NCBI GenBank assembly: GCA_013698195.1
Contig: JACCVK010000062.1
Location: 1 to 5,558, forward strand
DNA length: 5,558 nt
DNA from: Actinomycetota bacterium
GTDB lineage: Bacteria > Actinomycetota > Thermoleophilia > Gaiellales > Gaiellaceae
Reading direction: 5' to 3'
Below the pieces are notes generated by a model. The model was not told the origin of the DNA. It did no database searches and saw nothing but the letters and a program-made list of their open reading frames with translations. Shown here piece after piece: positions 1 to 5,558 of this stretch (position 1 is its first letter; each line of letters begins with the position of its first letter). Made by a program: the position numbers and the translations under genes.

Positions 1-2
1 AG

Positions 3-1772
3 ACGACGCTCCTCCGCGCGATCGCCGGTGAGACCTCGCTGCAGGGAGGCGAGCTCGCGTTTGCGAAAGGTGCGCGGGTTGCCCTCCACGACCAGCGGCC
101 GCCCCGAAACCTCGGCCTGTCGCTGCGCGAGTACGCGCTGTCTGGCGCGAAGGATCTGCTCGCTCTGGAATCCGAGCTTCGCCGGCTCGAGCAGGCGATG
201 GCAGGGGGCACTCACGACGACGTGACCCTGCGGCGCTACTCCGATGCCCAGGCACAACTCGAGCACGCCGGCGGCTGGGGATGGCGCGAGCGGGTTGCGT
301 CCGCAGTGCGAGGACTCGGCTTCGTGGAGGCCGATCTCGACCGCAAGCTCGACACGTTCTCCGGCGGCGAGCTGACGCGCGCCTCCCTCTCGCGTGCTCT
401 CGCGGGCGACCCCGATCTGCTCTTGCTCGACGAGCCGACGAATCACCTGGACGTCGAGAGCCTCGAATGGCTCGAGCGAGAGTTGGAGACGCTCGATGCA
501 GCCGTCATCCTCGTCGCCCACGATCGCTGGTTCCTCGAGTCTGTGACAACGGCGGTGCTGGAGCTCGCGCCCGGCGGCGCGCACTACTTCGCCGGTCCCT
601 GGCACGAGTGGCGCCGCGAGAAGGCTGCTCGCGCCGTTGCCGCCGCGAGGACTGCCGAGCGGGTGTCGGAGGACATCGCCCGTCTCGAGCGCTTCGTCGA
701 GCGATTCCGATACAAGAAGTCGAAGGCGAAGCAGGCTCAGGCGAAGCTCACGCAGATCGGACGCCTCGAGAAGGAGCGCGCACGTGCCACGGGCGAGCAC
801 GAGTCGCTCACCCGCAAGCGGCGGACGCTCGGATTCGACTTTCTCTCGCCGCCTCGCTCCGGACGCGTCGTCGTCGAAGCCGAGGGGATCGCGCTCGCGG
901 CAGGCGACAAGCCCCTGCTCGAGGACACGGGCTTTGCCATCGAGCGTGGAGAAAAGGTCGCGCTCGTCGGCCCGAATGGAAGCGGCAAGACGACGCTCAT
1001 CGAAGCGGCTCTCGGGTTGGGCGAGTTCGCCGAGGGTACGGCACAGCTCGGGCACGGCGTCATCCCGGGGTATTTCTCCCAGCACACGCAGCAGCTGCCG
1101 GACCGGGGCTCCGTGCTGGACACGGCGGCGGCCGCGACGAATCTGTCGAGACCGCAGGCGCAAACGTTGCTCGGCCGCTTCCTCTTCTCGGGCTGGGAGA
1201 CGCACGAGCGCCCCGTCACCGCGCTGTCCGGAGGCGAGCGCCGGCGCCTCGCGCTCGCGCTGCTTGTCGCGTCGGGCTCGAACTTCCTCGTGCTCGACGA
1301 GCCGACGAACCATCTCGACCTCGAGAGCCGCGAGGCACTCGAGGTCGCACTCGAAGCGTTCCCAGGCACGATTCTTCTCGTCTCCCATGACCGCGCGCTG
1401 CTCGACGCCGTTCCCGATCGCATCGTCGCGATCGAAGACCGAACGCTCCGCTCATATGACGGGGGCTGGGCTGACCTTGTCCGCGTGCGCTCCGCGGCGA
1501 CGGAGCCGAAGGCCGAACCCTCTCCTGTCCCGAAAGTTGCGCCGAAACCCGCTCGCCCGCGCCAGACGCGTCGCAAGCCGTCCGAGCTCGAGGTCCTCGA
1601 AGGGCGTATCGCCGAGACGGAAGCGCGGGTCGCTGAGCTCGAGCGCACCCTGGCCGACGACTGGACGAACATGGACGTCCTCTCCGCGCACCGCGCGGCA
1701 CGAGACGAGCTGAAGCAGCTTCTGGTGCGCTGGGAGGAGCTCTTCGAGTCGGCCCCGTCGCCGGCGCCCTAG
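3..1772 (+). CDS. ABC-F family ATPase (ribosome-associated type), 5'-truncated by the window edge
   Basis: This is a tandem ATP-binding-cassette protein without membrane segments, the ABC-F type, whose characterised members bind the ribosomal E site and act in translation or antibiotic protection. The reading frame is open to the left edge and begins inside the first Walker A (TTLLRAIAGE). The ATG at 198 is therefore internal, and 589 residues are visible. Numbered from position 3, NBD1 has signature FSGGE at 119-123, Walker B with D143/E144 followed by PTNHLD, and switch H173. A charged helical interdomain linker follows (about 200-285), including RFRYKKSKAKQAQ, as is typical of the family's tRNA-facing linker. 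NBD2 has Walker A GPNGSGKTT at 323-331, signature LSGGE at 408-412, Walker B D432/E433 and H462. A Pro/Lys/Arg-rich spacer then leads to a C-terminal coiled coil (about 525-585). Both catalytic glutamates are present, so it looks active. The subfamily and any resistance role cannot be decided from sequence alone. Confidence 0.95.
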   Translation, partial: TTLLRAIAGETSLQGGELAFAKGARVALHDQRPPRNLGLSLREYALSGAKDLLALESELRRLEQAMAGGTHDDVTLRRYSDAQAQLEHAGGWGWRERVASAVRGLGFVEADLDRKLDTFSGGELTRASLSRALAGDPDLLLLDEPTNHLDVESLEWLERELETLDAAVILVAHDRWFLESVTTAVLELAPGGAHYFAGPWHEWRREKAARAVAAARTAERVSEDIARLERFVERFRYKKSKAKQAQAKLTQIGRLEKERARATGEHESLTRKRRTLGFDFLSPPRSGRVVVEAEGIALAAGDKPLLEDTGFAIERGEKVALVGPNGSGKTTLIEAALGLGEFAEGTAQLGHGVIPGYFSQHTQQLPDRGSVLDTAAAATNLSRPQAQTLLGRFLFSGWETHERPVTALSGGERRRLALALLVASGSNFLVLDEPTNHLDLESREALEVALEAFPGTILLVSHDRALLDAVPDRIVAIEDRTLRSYDGGWADLVRVRSAATEPKAEPSPVPKVAPKPARPRQTRRKPSELEVLEGRIAETEARVAELERTLADDWTNMDVLSAHRAARDELKQLLVRWEELFESAPSPAP

Positions 1773-1785
1773 AGCCCGGCCGCAC

Positions 1786-1806
1786 CTTGCAACAGACTGT
1801 TGCAAG
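1786..1806. promoter_or_regulatory. Perfect 21-bp inverted repeat, candidate operator upstream of the sigma factor gene
   Basis: The left arm CTTGCAACAG (1786-1795) and right arm CTGTTGCAAG (1797-1806) are exact reverse complements around a single A at 1796. The repeat lies in the 59-bp gap between the ABC-F stop and the GTG of the sigma gene, 25 bp before that start. A nearly gapless, uninterrupted palindrome suits a homodimeric helix-turn-helix repressor site (TetR- or MarR-like) better than a terminator. As RNA it could fold into an 8-bp stem with a 5-nt loop, but no T-run follows. The binding protein is not encoded in the window. No convincing -35/-10 pair was recognised around it. Confidence 0.55.
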
Positions 1807-1814
1807 CGATGCAT

Positions 1815-1820
1815 GAGAGG
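1815..1820 (+). promoter_or_regulatory. Probable ribosome binding site for the ECF sigma gene
   Basis: GAGAGG lies 11 nt before the GTG at 1832. It is the only purine-rich Shine-Dalgarno-like stretch just upstream and supports that GTG over the alternative in-frame GTG codons at 1862 and 1871. An in-frame stop (TGA at 1814-1816) rules out any start further upstream. Confidence 0.45.
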
Positions 1821-1831
1821 CAGCGAGTGAC

Positions 1832-2392
1832 GTGACCCCGTCCCGGCGGCGTAGATCCGGCGTGCACGCGGTGTCGATCGAGGTCCCGAGCCGAACAGCT
1901 GCTCCGACCTTTGCGTCGGTAGCCGAGGCCTGTCTCGACGACGTGTACGGCTATCTGCTCTACCTGACGAGGAACAACGCCGTGGCAGAAGACCTGACCG
2001 GAGAGACGTTCGAGGCGGCGTTCCGCCGCTGGCGCAGATTCGATCCGCGCCGGGGGACGCCGCGTGCATGGCTGCTCGCGATCGCGCGAACGACCGCGCT
2101 CGACTGGTTTCGCGCCGACGGACGAAGGCGCAGGCGCGAAGAGCGCGTGGGAGCGACCGAGGCGCGGGTTGCGACCCAGGAGGCGTTCGAGGGCTTCTCA
2201 CCGGTGCTTGAAGCCGGGTTGCGCGAGCTCTCGGCCGGCGAGCGCGAGGTGGTTGCGCTCCGGGTCGTGCTGGAGCTCGACGGAGAGGAGACCGCGCGCT
2301 TGCTCGGGATCAGCCCGACTGCGGTGTCGACGCGCCTGCACCGGGCACTCGCAAAGCTCGAGGAGAGGATGAGACACGATGACGTCGCCTGA
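1832..2392 (+). CDS. ECF-type (group 4) RNA polymerase sigma factor
   Basis: This 186-residue protein has the two-domain layout of extracytoplasmic-function sigma factors and would direct RNA polymerase to a specific promoter set. Sigma region 2 spans about residues 28-97: a helix with DDVYGYLLYLTRN, then AEDLTGETFEAAFRRW and the segment ending PRAWLLAIARTTALDWFR (core-polymerase contact and -10 recognition). An Arg-rich linker follows. Region 4 spans about 127-180 with LSAGEREVVALRVV and the helix-turn-helix ETARLLGISPTAVSTRLHRAL (-35 recognition). No region 1.1 or 3 is evident. GTG at 1832 is taken as start because of the GAGAGG upstream. The first 20 or so residues are basic and poorly conserved in appearance, so GTG 1862 or 1871 remain possible. 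The gene overlaps the DUF4349 gene by 14 nt, which suggests a coupled sigma/anti-sigma unit. The target regulon and ECF subgroup are not determinable here. Confidence 0.9.
   Translation: MTPSRRRRSGVHAVSIEVPSRTAAPTFASVAEACLDDVYGYLLYLTRNNAVAEDLTGETFEAAFRRWRRFDPRRGTPRAWLLAIARTTALDWFRADGRRRRREERVGATEARVATQEAFEGFSPVLEAGLRELSAGEREVVALRVVLELDGEETARLLGISPTAVSTRLHRALAKLEERMRHDDVA
2362..2368 (+). promoter_or_regulatory. Ribosome binding site for the DUF4349 gene, inside the sigma coding region
   Basis: GGAGAGG sits 10 nt before the ATG at 2379, within the last codons of the sigma gene. It is a good Shine-Dalgarno sequence, fixes the start of the downstream gene and implies translational coupling of the two. 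Confidence 0.6.
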
Positions 2393-3455
2393 TCTATCGC
2401 CGGAGCTCGCTGCCCTGCTGCGCTCCTCACGACCAACCGCCTCCGCGGAGTTGCGCGCGCGTGTCCGCCGGTTCGGACAACCTGCGTCCGCTCCGGCCGA
2501 GCCCGTCTGGACGCGGCTCCGTCTCCCCTCCCAGCGCGCTGCACTTGTCGTCCTGCCGGCCGCCGCTGCACTCGCGATTGCAAGCGCAGGCGTCCTCGGA
2601 ATCGCGCGTTCCGACGCGCCGACCCCGCAGGCTGCCCGCGACGCTTCCACTGCAACGGCGGAGAAGGGCGCGCTCCGGTCCGGAGAGTCGGCGGTTCCGG
2701 ATATGCCGACGCAGGGCGTTGCTGCACAAGACCCCGCGATCGCGCCCGCAATCTCCCCGGCAATCGCCCCGGGCGACGATCGAGCCCAGCGGATCAACGC
2801 AACGATGACGGTTGAGGTCGAGAACTCGAACGGCGTCTCGAGCTCCGCGCAGAAGGCGCTCGATCTCACGCGGCGCTTGGGCGGACACGTTGTGAGTGCC
2901 TCGGTCGCAACGGGCCAGGGCGCCAACGCATCGCTGACGCTGCGCGTGCCCGTCACGCGCGTGCAAGAGGCGATCGCTGGGCTCTCCGCGCTCGGAACGA
3001 TCGTCTCGCAGCAAGTGTCGATCGAGGATCTCCAGACGACGCTCGATCAGCTCGAGCGCCGCGAGCGGTCGGTGCGCGCTCAGATCGCGCTGCTCGTCGC
3101 CAGGCTCGACTCGGATTCGCTCGACGCCGAGACGAGAGCTCGCTTCGAGAGCCGACTCAAGAATCTCCGAACTGAGCTTCGCAGTCTTCGCGGCGGCATC
3201 GCCGGAACGAACGCCGAGGCGCGAATGGCGACGATCCAGCTCAACGTGATCACGCCCGAGACCTCGGGAGTCGTGCCCACGTCATCCCGCCTCGACCGCA
3301 CGCTCGACGAGGCGCTGAACGTGCTTGTCTGGGAAGGAGTCGTCACCCTCGCGATCATCATCGTCGCGGCGCCCTTCGCGCTCCTCCTGCTCGCCGTGTG
3401 GTTCGGCAACCGGTTCTACAGGCGCCGAGAAGAAGACCGCCTGCTCGCGATCTGA
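2379..3455 (+). CDS. DUF4349-domain two-pass membrane protein, candidate anti-sigma factor
   Basis: The protein has 358 residues. Order of parts: a short cytoplasmic N terminus (1-52) with LSPELAALLRSSRPTASAEL and basic residues; membrane segment 1 at about 54-76 (AALVVLPAAAALAIASAGVL); an Ala/Pro-rich exported spacer (about 78-135); the DUF4349 region (about 138-292), including a predicted coiled coil at about 215-275 flanked by beta-like segments (INATMTVEVEN, ASLTLRVPV, ARMATIQLNVI); membrane segment 2 at about 316-341; and a basic cytoplasmic tail (RRREEDR). The domain's biochemical function is unknown. The 14-nt overlap with an upstream ECF sigma gene and the short cytosolic head suggest a membrane anti-sigma or signal-sensing partner (inference). 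Against a classical anti-sigma, the whole protein contains no cysteine, so there is no HxxxCxxC zinc motif. The start is supported by GGAGAGG upstream. DUF4349 assignment is by recognition of the overall pattern. Confidence 0.85.
   Translation: MTSPDLSPELAALLRSSRPTASAELRARVRRFGQPASAPAEPVWTRLRLPSQRAALVVLPAAAALAIASAGVLGIARSDAPTPQAARDASTATAEKGALRSGESAVPDMPTQGVAAQDPAIAPAISPAIAPGDDRAQRINATMTVEVENSNGVSSSAQKALDLTRRLGGHVVSASVATGQGANASLTLRVPVTRVQEAIAGLSALGTIVSQQVSIEDLQTTLDQLERRERSVRAQIALLVARLDSDSLDAETRARFESRLKNLRTELRSLRGGIAGTNAEARMATIQLNVITPETSGVVPTSSRLDRTLDEALNVLVWEGVVTLAIIIVAAPFALLLLAVWFGNRFYRRREEDRLLAI
2736..2771 (+). repeat. Three in-frame 12-bp tandem units encoding AI(A/S)P
   Basis: GCGATCGCGCCC, GCAATCTCCCCG and GCAATCGCCCCG follow each other directly and are codon-aligned, giving AIAP-AISP-AIAP at residues 120-131 of the DUF4349 protein. 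Units 2 and 3 differ at one base. They lie in the extended Ala/Pro-rich spacer between the first membrane segment and the folded exported domain, where length changes would be tolerated. Confidence 0.7.
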
Positions 3456-3478
3456 GACCGCTCAAGCCTGCCGAGCAG

Positions 3479-4066
3479 TCAGGCAAGCGTCGCCAGAAGG
3501 GCGTCTGCAACTGCCTTCAGCGGACGCCCGGAGATCTGACTCGCCTTGCGCAGCCGCGCGAACGCCTCCTGCTCGGTTAGCCCCTCGCGCTCCATGAGCA
3601 GGCCCTTGGCGCGCTCGATCGCCTTTCGCGCCGCGAGTGCCTCGGCGAGCGAGTCGGCCTCCTCGCGGAGCGCGACGAGTTCCTGATGCCGTGCGCGGGC
3701 GCTCTCGATCGCCGGTAGCAAATCGGTCTCGCGAAAAGGTTTCACCAGGTAGCCGAAGACGCCCGCCTCGACTGCGCGCGAGACGAGTTCGCGCTCGCCG
3801 TACGCCGTGACCATGACGATCGGCAGCGGGCGCTCCTCGAGGATCCGCCGGGCCGCGTCGATTCCGTCCAGCCCCGGCATCTTCACATCGAGCAGCGCGA
3901 CCTCGGGTGTGGTCTCGCGGGCGAGACGCACGGCCTCCTCTCCGTTGCGCGCCTCGGCGCAAACTTCGAAGCCCGCCGCTTCCAGGAGTCCTTTGAGGTC
4001 GAGCCGAATGATCGTCTCGTCCTCCGCGATGAGAACCCGTACGGGCTCTGTCGCCGGCCGGCTCAC
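3479..4066 (-). CDS. pdtaR: REC-ANTAR response regulator, PdtaR-like (RNA-binding antiterminator type)
   Basis: This 195-residue protein has a receiver domain and an RNA-binding ANTAR domain. The receiver (about 9-122) shows the acidic pair E15/D16 in LIAEDE, phosphoacceptor D60 in ALLDVKMPGLDG, T87 in MVTAYG and K109 in YLVKPF, so all phosphorylation-site residues are present. A helix (about 123-145) leads to ANTAR (about 134-190) with ARKAIERAKGLLMER and EAFARLRKAS, matching the family's conserved AR..I..AKG.LM and EAF..LR pattern. Known ANTAR regulators dimerise on phosphorylation and bind paired RNA hairpins to prevent transcription termination; M. tuberculosis PdtaR is the model. The start is GTG at 4066-4064, sharing GTGA with the methyltransferase stop. 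No good Shine-Dalgarno is visible, which fits translational coupling. It is the last gene of the operon and converges on the DUF4349 gene 23 bp away. Confidence 0.93.
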   Translation of the reverse strand: MSRPATEPVRVLIAEDETIIRLDLKGLLEAAGFEVCAEARNGEEAVRLARETTPEVALLDVKMPGLDGIDAARRILEERPLPIVMVTAYGERELVSRAVEAGVFGYLVKPFRETDLLPAIESARARHQELVALREEADSLAEALAARKAIERAKGLLMEREGLTEQEAFARLRKASQISGRPLKAVADALLATLA

Positions 4067-4725
4067 GCGTCGATCCAGAGAACGCGGTACTCCATACCCG
4101 GCTTCCAGCGATTGGGACGCGCGCTCCGCCCGGCGACCTCGAGACCCCAGGTCTCGATCTCCTCCTCCGTCGTTCGCTCGGTCTCGTGCTCGTTGAAGAT
4201 GCCGACCACGAGCCGCTCACAGCAGCCGAGCAGCCGTTCCACGAGCTCACGCCTGCGCGCCGCCGGAACATAGTCGAGGCCGGTGCGAACGAATGTGAAT
4301 CGCCGCGGGGCTTCCCAGCTGAGCGCATTGCCGACGAAGATCCTGTCCGCCCAGTGAGGAAGGCGCCGTCCCGCGAGCTCCGCGAGCTCCGGCGAGATGT
4401 CGAGGCCGTACGGCTCGATCGCGAACGGGGTCCAGCGCGTTAGGCACTCCATGAGGTAGCCGTTCGCGCACCCGACGTCGAGAAACGCACCGACGCGATC
4501 GATCGCGTCGGCGACGTGGCTTCGCGACCACTCCCAGTCCGCGGCCGTCCCGGTCTTTCCGGATTGGCCCCACGGTGTCTCCGAGGCGAGATACGCGGGC
4601 ACGACGATTCCCGCGGCTCGCCGGTGCCACCCTTCCTCGTCGATCGCGCCGCTTTCGAGGTCGGCGTCGATGCGGGCGAGCTCGCGCCAGGAGTTGTCCT
4701 TCAGGTGCGCGTGCGGGTCAGTCAT
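4063..4725 (-). CDS. Class I SAM-dependent methyltransferase, substrate unknown
   Basis: The protein has 220 residues. The Rossmann-type SAM-binding core is recognisable: motif I FLDVGCANGYL (81-91), the acidic residue after strand 2 in YGLDIS (D109, expected to contact the ribose of SAM), then IFVGNALSW (129-137) as the adenine-contacting region, and FVRTGLDYVP (145-154) at the strand-4 position. The N-terminal 75 residues are charged, include WRELARIDADLESG, and probably form helices capping the active site. No NPPY/DPPY motif and no nucleic-acid-binding extension is seen, so an N6-adenine or N4-cytosine DNA methylase is unlikely. A small molecule, protein or other acceptor cannot be told apart. 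ATG at 4725 shares ATGA with the kinase stop, and a weak GGAAGTGG precedes it by 10 nt. The stop overlaps the regulator start by 4 nt. It is therefore embedded between a cognate-looking kinase and regulator. Confidence 0.9.
   Translation of the reverse strand: MTDPHAHLKDNSWRELARIDADLESGAIDEEGWHRRAAGIVVPAYLASETPWGQSGKTGTAADWEWSRSHVADAIDRVGAFLDVGCANGYLMECLTRWTPFAIEPYGLDISPELAELAGRRLPHWADRIFVGNALSWEAPRRFTFVRTGLDYVPAARRRELVERLLGCCERLVVGIFNEHETERTTEEEIETWGLEVAGRSARPNRWKPGMEYRVLWIDA
4490..4511. repeat. Perfect 22-bp palindrome inside the methyltransferase gene
   Basis: The half-site CCGACGCGATC (4490-4500) is followed immediately by its exact reverse complement GATCGCGTCGG (4501-4511), with no spacer. 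It encodes part of VADAIDRVGAF just before SAM motif I. Being spacerless it would not make a good RNA hairpin. It may be a DNA-binding site or chance in GC-rich, GATC/GCG-rich coding DNA. Confidence 0.6.
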
Positions 4726-5558
4726 GCGGGGAACGCCACTTCCGCGCGCAACCCACGCTCGTCGTGGAGCGCGAGCGCCCCCTGCAGCTCGTCTTTCACC
4801 AACGCCCGCACGATCGAGAGCCCGGTGCCGTTGCCGTCTCCCTGAATTCCAGGCCCGTCGTCCGCGATCGCGAGCACGACCGCGCCGTCGCGCTGCGCGA
4901 GCTCGATCGAGACGTGGTCGCCGCCATGCTCGAGCGCGTTTTGGAAGAGCTCGGTGAAGACGAGCGCGACGGCGGTCGCCTGCTGGCCGGCGAGCGAGAT
5001 GGGCTCGAGCTTCGCCGTCACGTCCTTCCCGGGTCCGATGCCCTGGACGAGCATCGCGCGCAGCCGCTCGACGAGCTCCCCGAGATCGACGTCGTCCTCG
5101 CGGTGCTCGGTCAGCACCTCATGCACTGCGGCGATGGTCAGAACACGGTTCACGGAGTCCTGAAGCGCCTTCCGCGCGTCCACGTGGTCGGCTCTGGCCT
5201 GGAGCCTCAGCAAGGACGCCACGGCCTGGAGGTTGTTCTTCACGCGGTGGTGGATCTCCTGAGCGAGCACGCCGCGCATCACGGCTCGGCCGTGCTCGAG
5301 AGCCACCGCGGCGTGGTGGGCAATCGCTTCGAGGAGCGCTCGGTCCTCCTCCGTGAAGGCGACATCCCGGTCGCATACGAGCTCGCCGATCTGCCTGCGC
5401 TTCCAGCGCAGCGGCATGCGAACCGCGAATGCACCCGGTTGGCCCGCGGGCCAGGCGATCTTGCCGTCCTCGAGGACGAGAGCCGCCCCGGTGGCATGCA
5501 GCGACTCCATGGTCGTCCTCACGATCGCCTCGAGCGACTCCTCGAGGTAGAGCGACTC
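4722..5558 (-). CDS. Soluble sensor histidine kinase, GAF-HisKA_2-HATPase_c (PdtaS-like), 5' end outside the window
   Basis: The frame is open to the right edge, so the GTG at 5522 is not the start; 278 residues are visible, numbered from 5558. A GAF-type sensor domain occupies about 1-92 and ends with the characteristic FTEEDRALLEAIAHHAAVAL helix. HisKA_2 follows with EIHHRVKNNLQ; the pair H103/H104 contains the phosphoacceptor, most likely H104 by alignment with HWE-type HRVKN. HATPase_c has N box ELFQNALEHG (E203, N207, H211), G1 box DDGPGI (233-238) and a G2-like GNGTGLSIV (242-250), and ends in a short beta strand EVAFPA. All catalytic boxes are present. No membrane segment is visible, so it is probably cytosolic. 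It resembles mycobacterial PdtaS, but the domain just before HisKA_2 looks like GAF rather than PAS. The expected partner is the ANTAR regulator two genes downstream. Confidence 0.93.
   Translation of the reverse strand, partial: ESLYLEESLEAIVRTTMESLHATGAALVLEDGKIAWPAGQPGAFAVRMPLRWKRRQIGELVCDRDVAFTEEDRALLEAIAHHAAVALEHGRAVMRGVLAQEIHHRVKNNLQAVASLLRLQARADHVDARKALQDSVNRVLTIAAVHEVLTEHREDDVDLGELVERLRAMLVQGIGPGKDVTAKLEPISLAGQQATAVALVFTELFQNALEHGGDHVSIELAQRDGAVVLAIADDGPGIQGDGNGTGLSIVRALVKDELQGALALHDERGLRAEVAFPA

Noticed and set aside
198..200. ATG at 198 as the start of the ABC-F protein
   Set aside because: The frame upstream stays open to the window edge and encodes the end of Walker A (TTLLRAIAGE) and the start of NBD1, so the real start is outside the window.
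737..1672. Long minus-strand open frame (311 codons) opposite the ABC-F gene
   Set aside because: Ser/Arg-rich composition without any domain, lying antisense to a protein with all ABC-F motifs. It is a typical open shadow frame in GC-rich DNA. The same applies to minus-strand frames at 1216-1785, 1452-2201, 1960-2763 and 2198-2956, and to the second minus-strand frame at 3462-4328.
1760..1780. GCCGG/CCGGC hairpin overlapping the ABC-F stop as a terminator
   Set aside because: Five-base stem with an 11-nt loop and no T-run; expected by chance in such GC-rich DNA.
1791..1810. ECF-type autoregulated promoter (AAC at 1791-1793 with CGAT at 1807-1810) before the sigma gene
   Set aside because: The spacing between the two elements is about 13 nt, shorter than the usual 16-17, and the AAC belongs to the palindrome. 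Not supportable without mapping data.
1773..1831. ANTAR target RNA (paired hexaloop hairpins) in the intergenic gaps
   Set aside because: The only foldable element has a 5-nt loop and stands alone. The 23-bp gap at 3456 is too short. No paired-hairpin antiterminator site was recognised in the window.
3466..3484. Hairpin GCCTG/CAGGC at the convergent junction as an intrinsic terminator
   Set aside because: Only a 5-bp stem with a 9-nt loop, and no T-run on either strand. The alternative CTGC/GCAG stem at 3468-3478 is only 4 bp.
5520..5522. GTG at 5522 as the start of the histidine kinase
   Set aside because: The 12 upstream codons to the edge are open and continue a plausible helix into the GAF domain. 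Starting at 5522 would cut the sensor domain.

Overview
The window is strongly GC-rich, almost fully coding DNA with short intergenic gaps, GTG starts and 4-nt gene overlaps. The gene content (ANTAR response regulator, HisKA_2-type histidine kinase, ECF sigma factor paired with a DUF4349 membrane protein, actinobacterial-style ABC-F ATPase) points to a high-GC actinobacterium. My best guess is a Thermoleophilia/Gaiellales-like lineage. That placement is inference from gene content, not from a marker gene.

Plus-strand half (1-3455): an ABC-F ATPase that lacks only its extreme N terminus (the first Walker A is cut by the window edge) ends at 1772. A 59-bp gap follows, holding a perfect inverted repeat (10-bp arms, 1-nt centre, 1786-1806) that looks like a transcription-factor operator. 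Next is a two-gene unit, an ECF-type sigma factor (GTG start at 1832) overlapping by 14 nt a two-pass membrane protein with a DUF4349 ectodomain. The membrane protein has a short cytoplasmic N terminus and is the natural candidate for the cognate anti-sigma factor, although it contains no cysteine and so no zinc-binding anti-sigma motif.

Minus-strand half (3479-5558), convergent with the first and separated from it by 23 bp: a three-gene operon read right to left. It comprises a soluble GAF-HisKA_2-HATPase_c sensor kinase (5' end outside the window), a class I SAM-dependent methyltransferase of unknown substrate, and a REC-ANTAR response regulator of the PdtaR type. Both junctions are 4-nt stop/start overlaps (ATGA and GTGA), so translation of the three is probably coupled. 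The kinase/regulator pair resembles PdtaS/PdtaR, whose output is RNA binding and antitermination rather than DNA binding. The methyltransferase locked between them is the most interesting point of the window.

No tRNA, rRNA, CRISPR array, insertion sequence or phage feature was seen. Apart from the palindromes and one short in-frame tandem repeat, no structure beyond the six genes stands out. Six genes cover nearly everything, and no gene-free stretch exceeds 60 bp.
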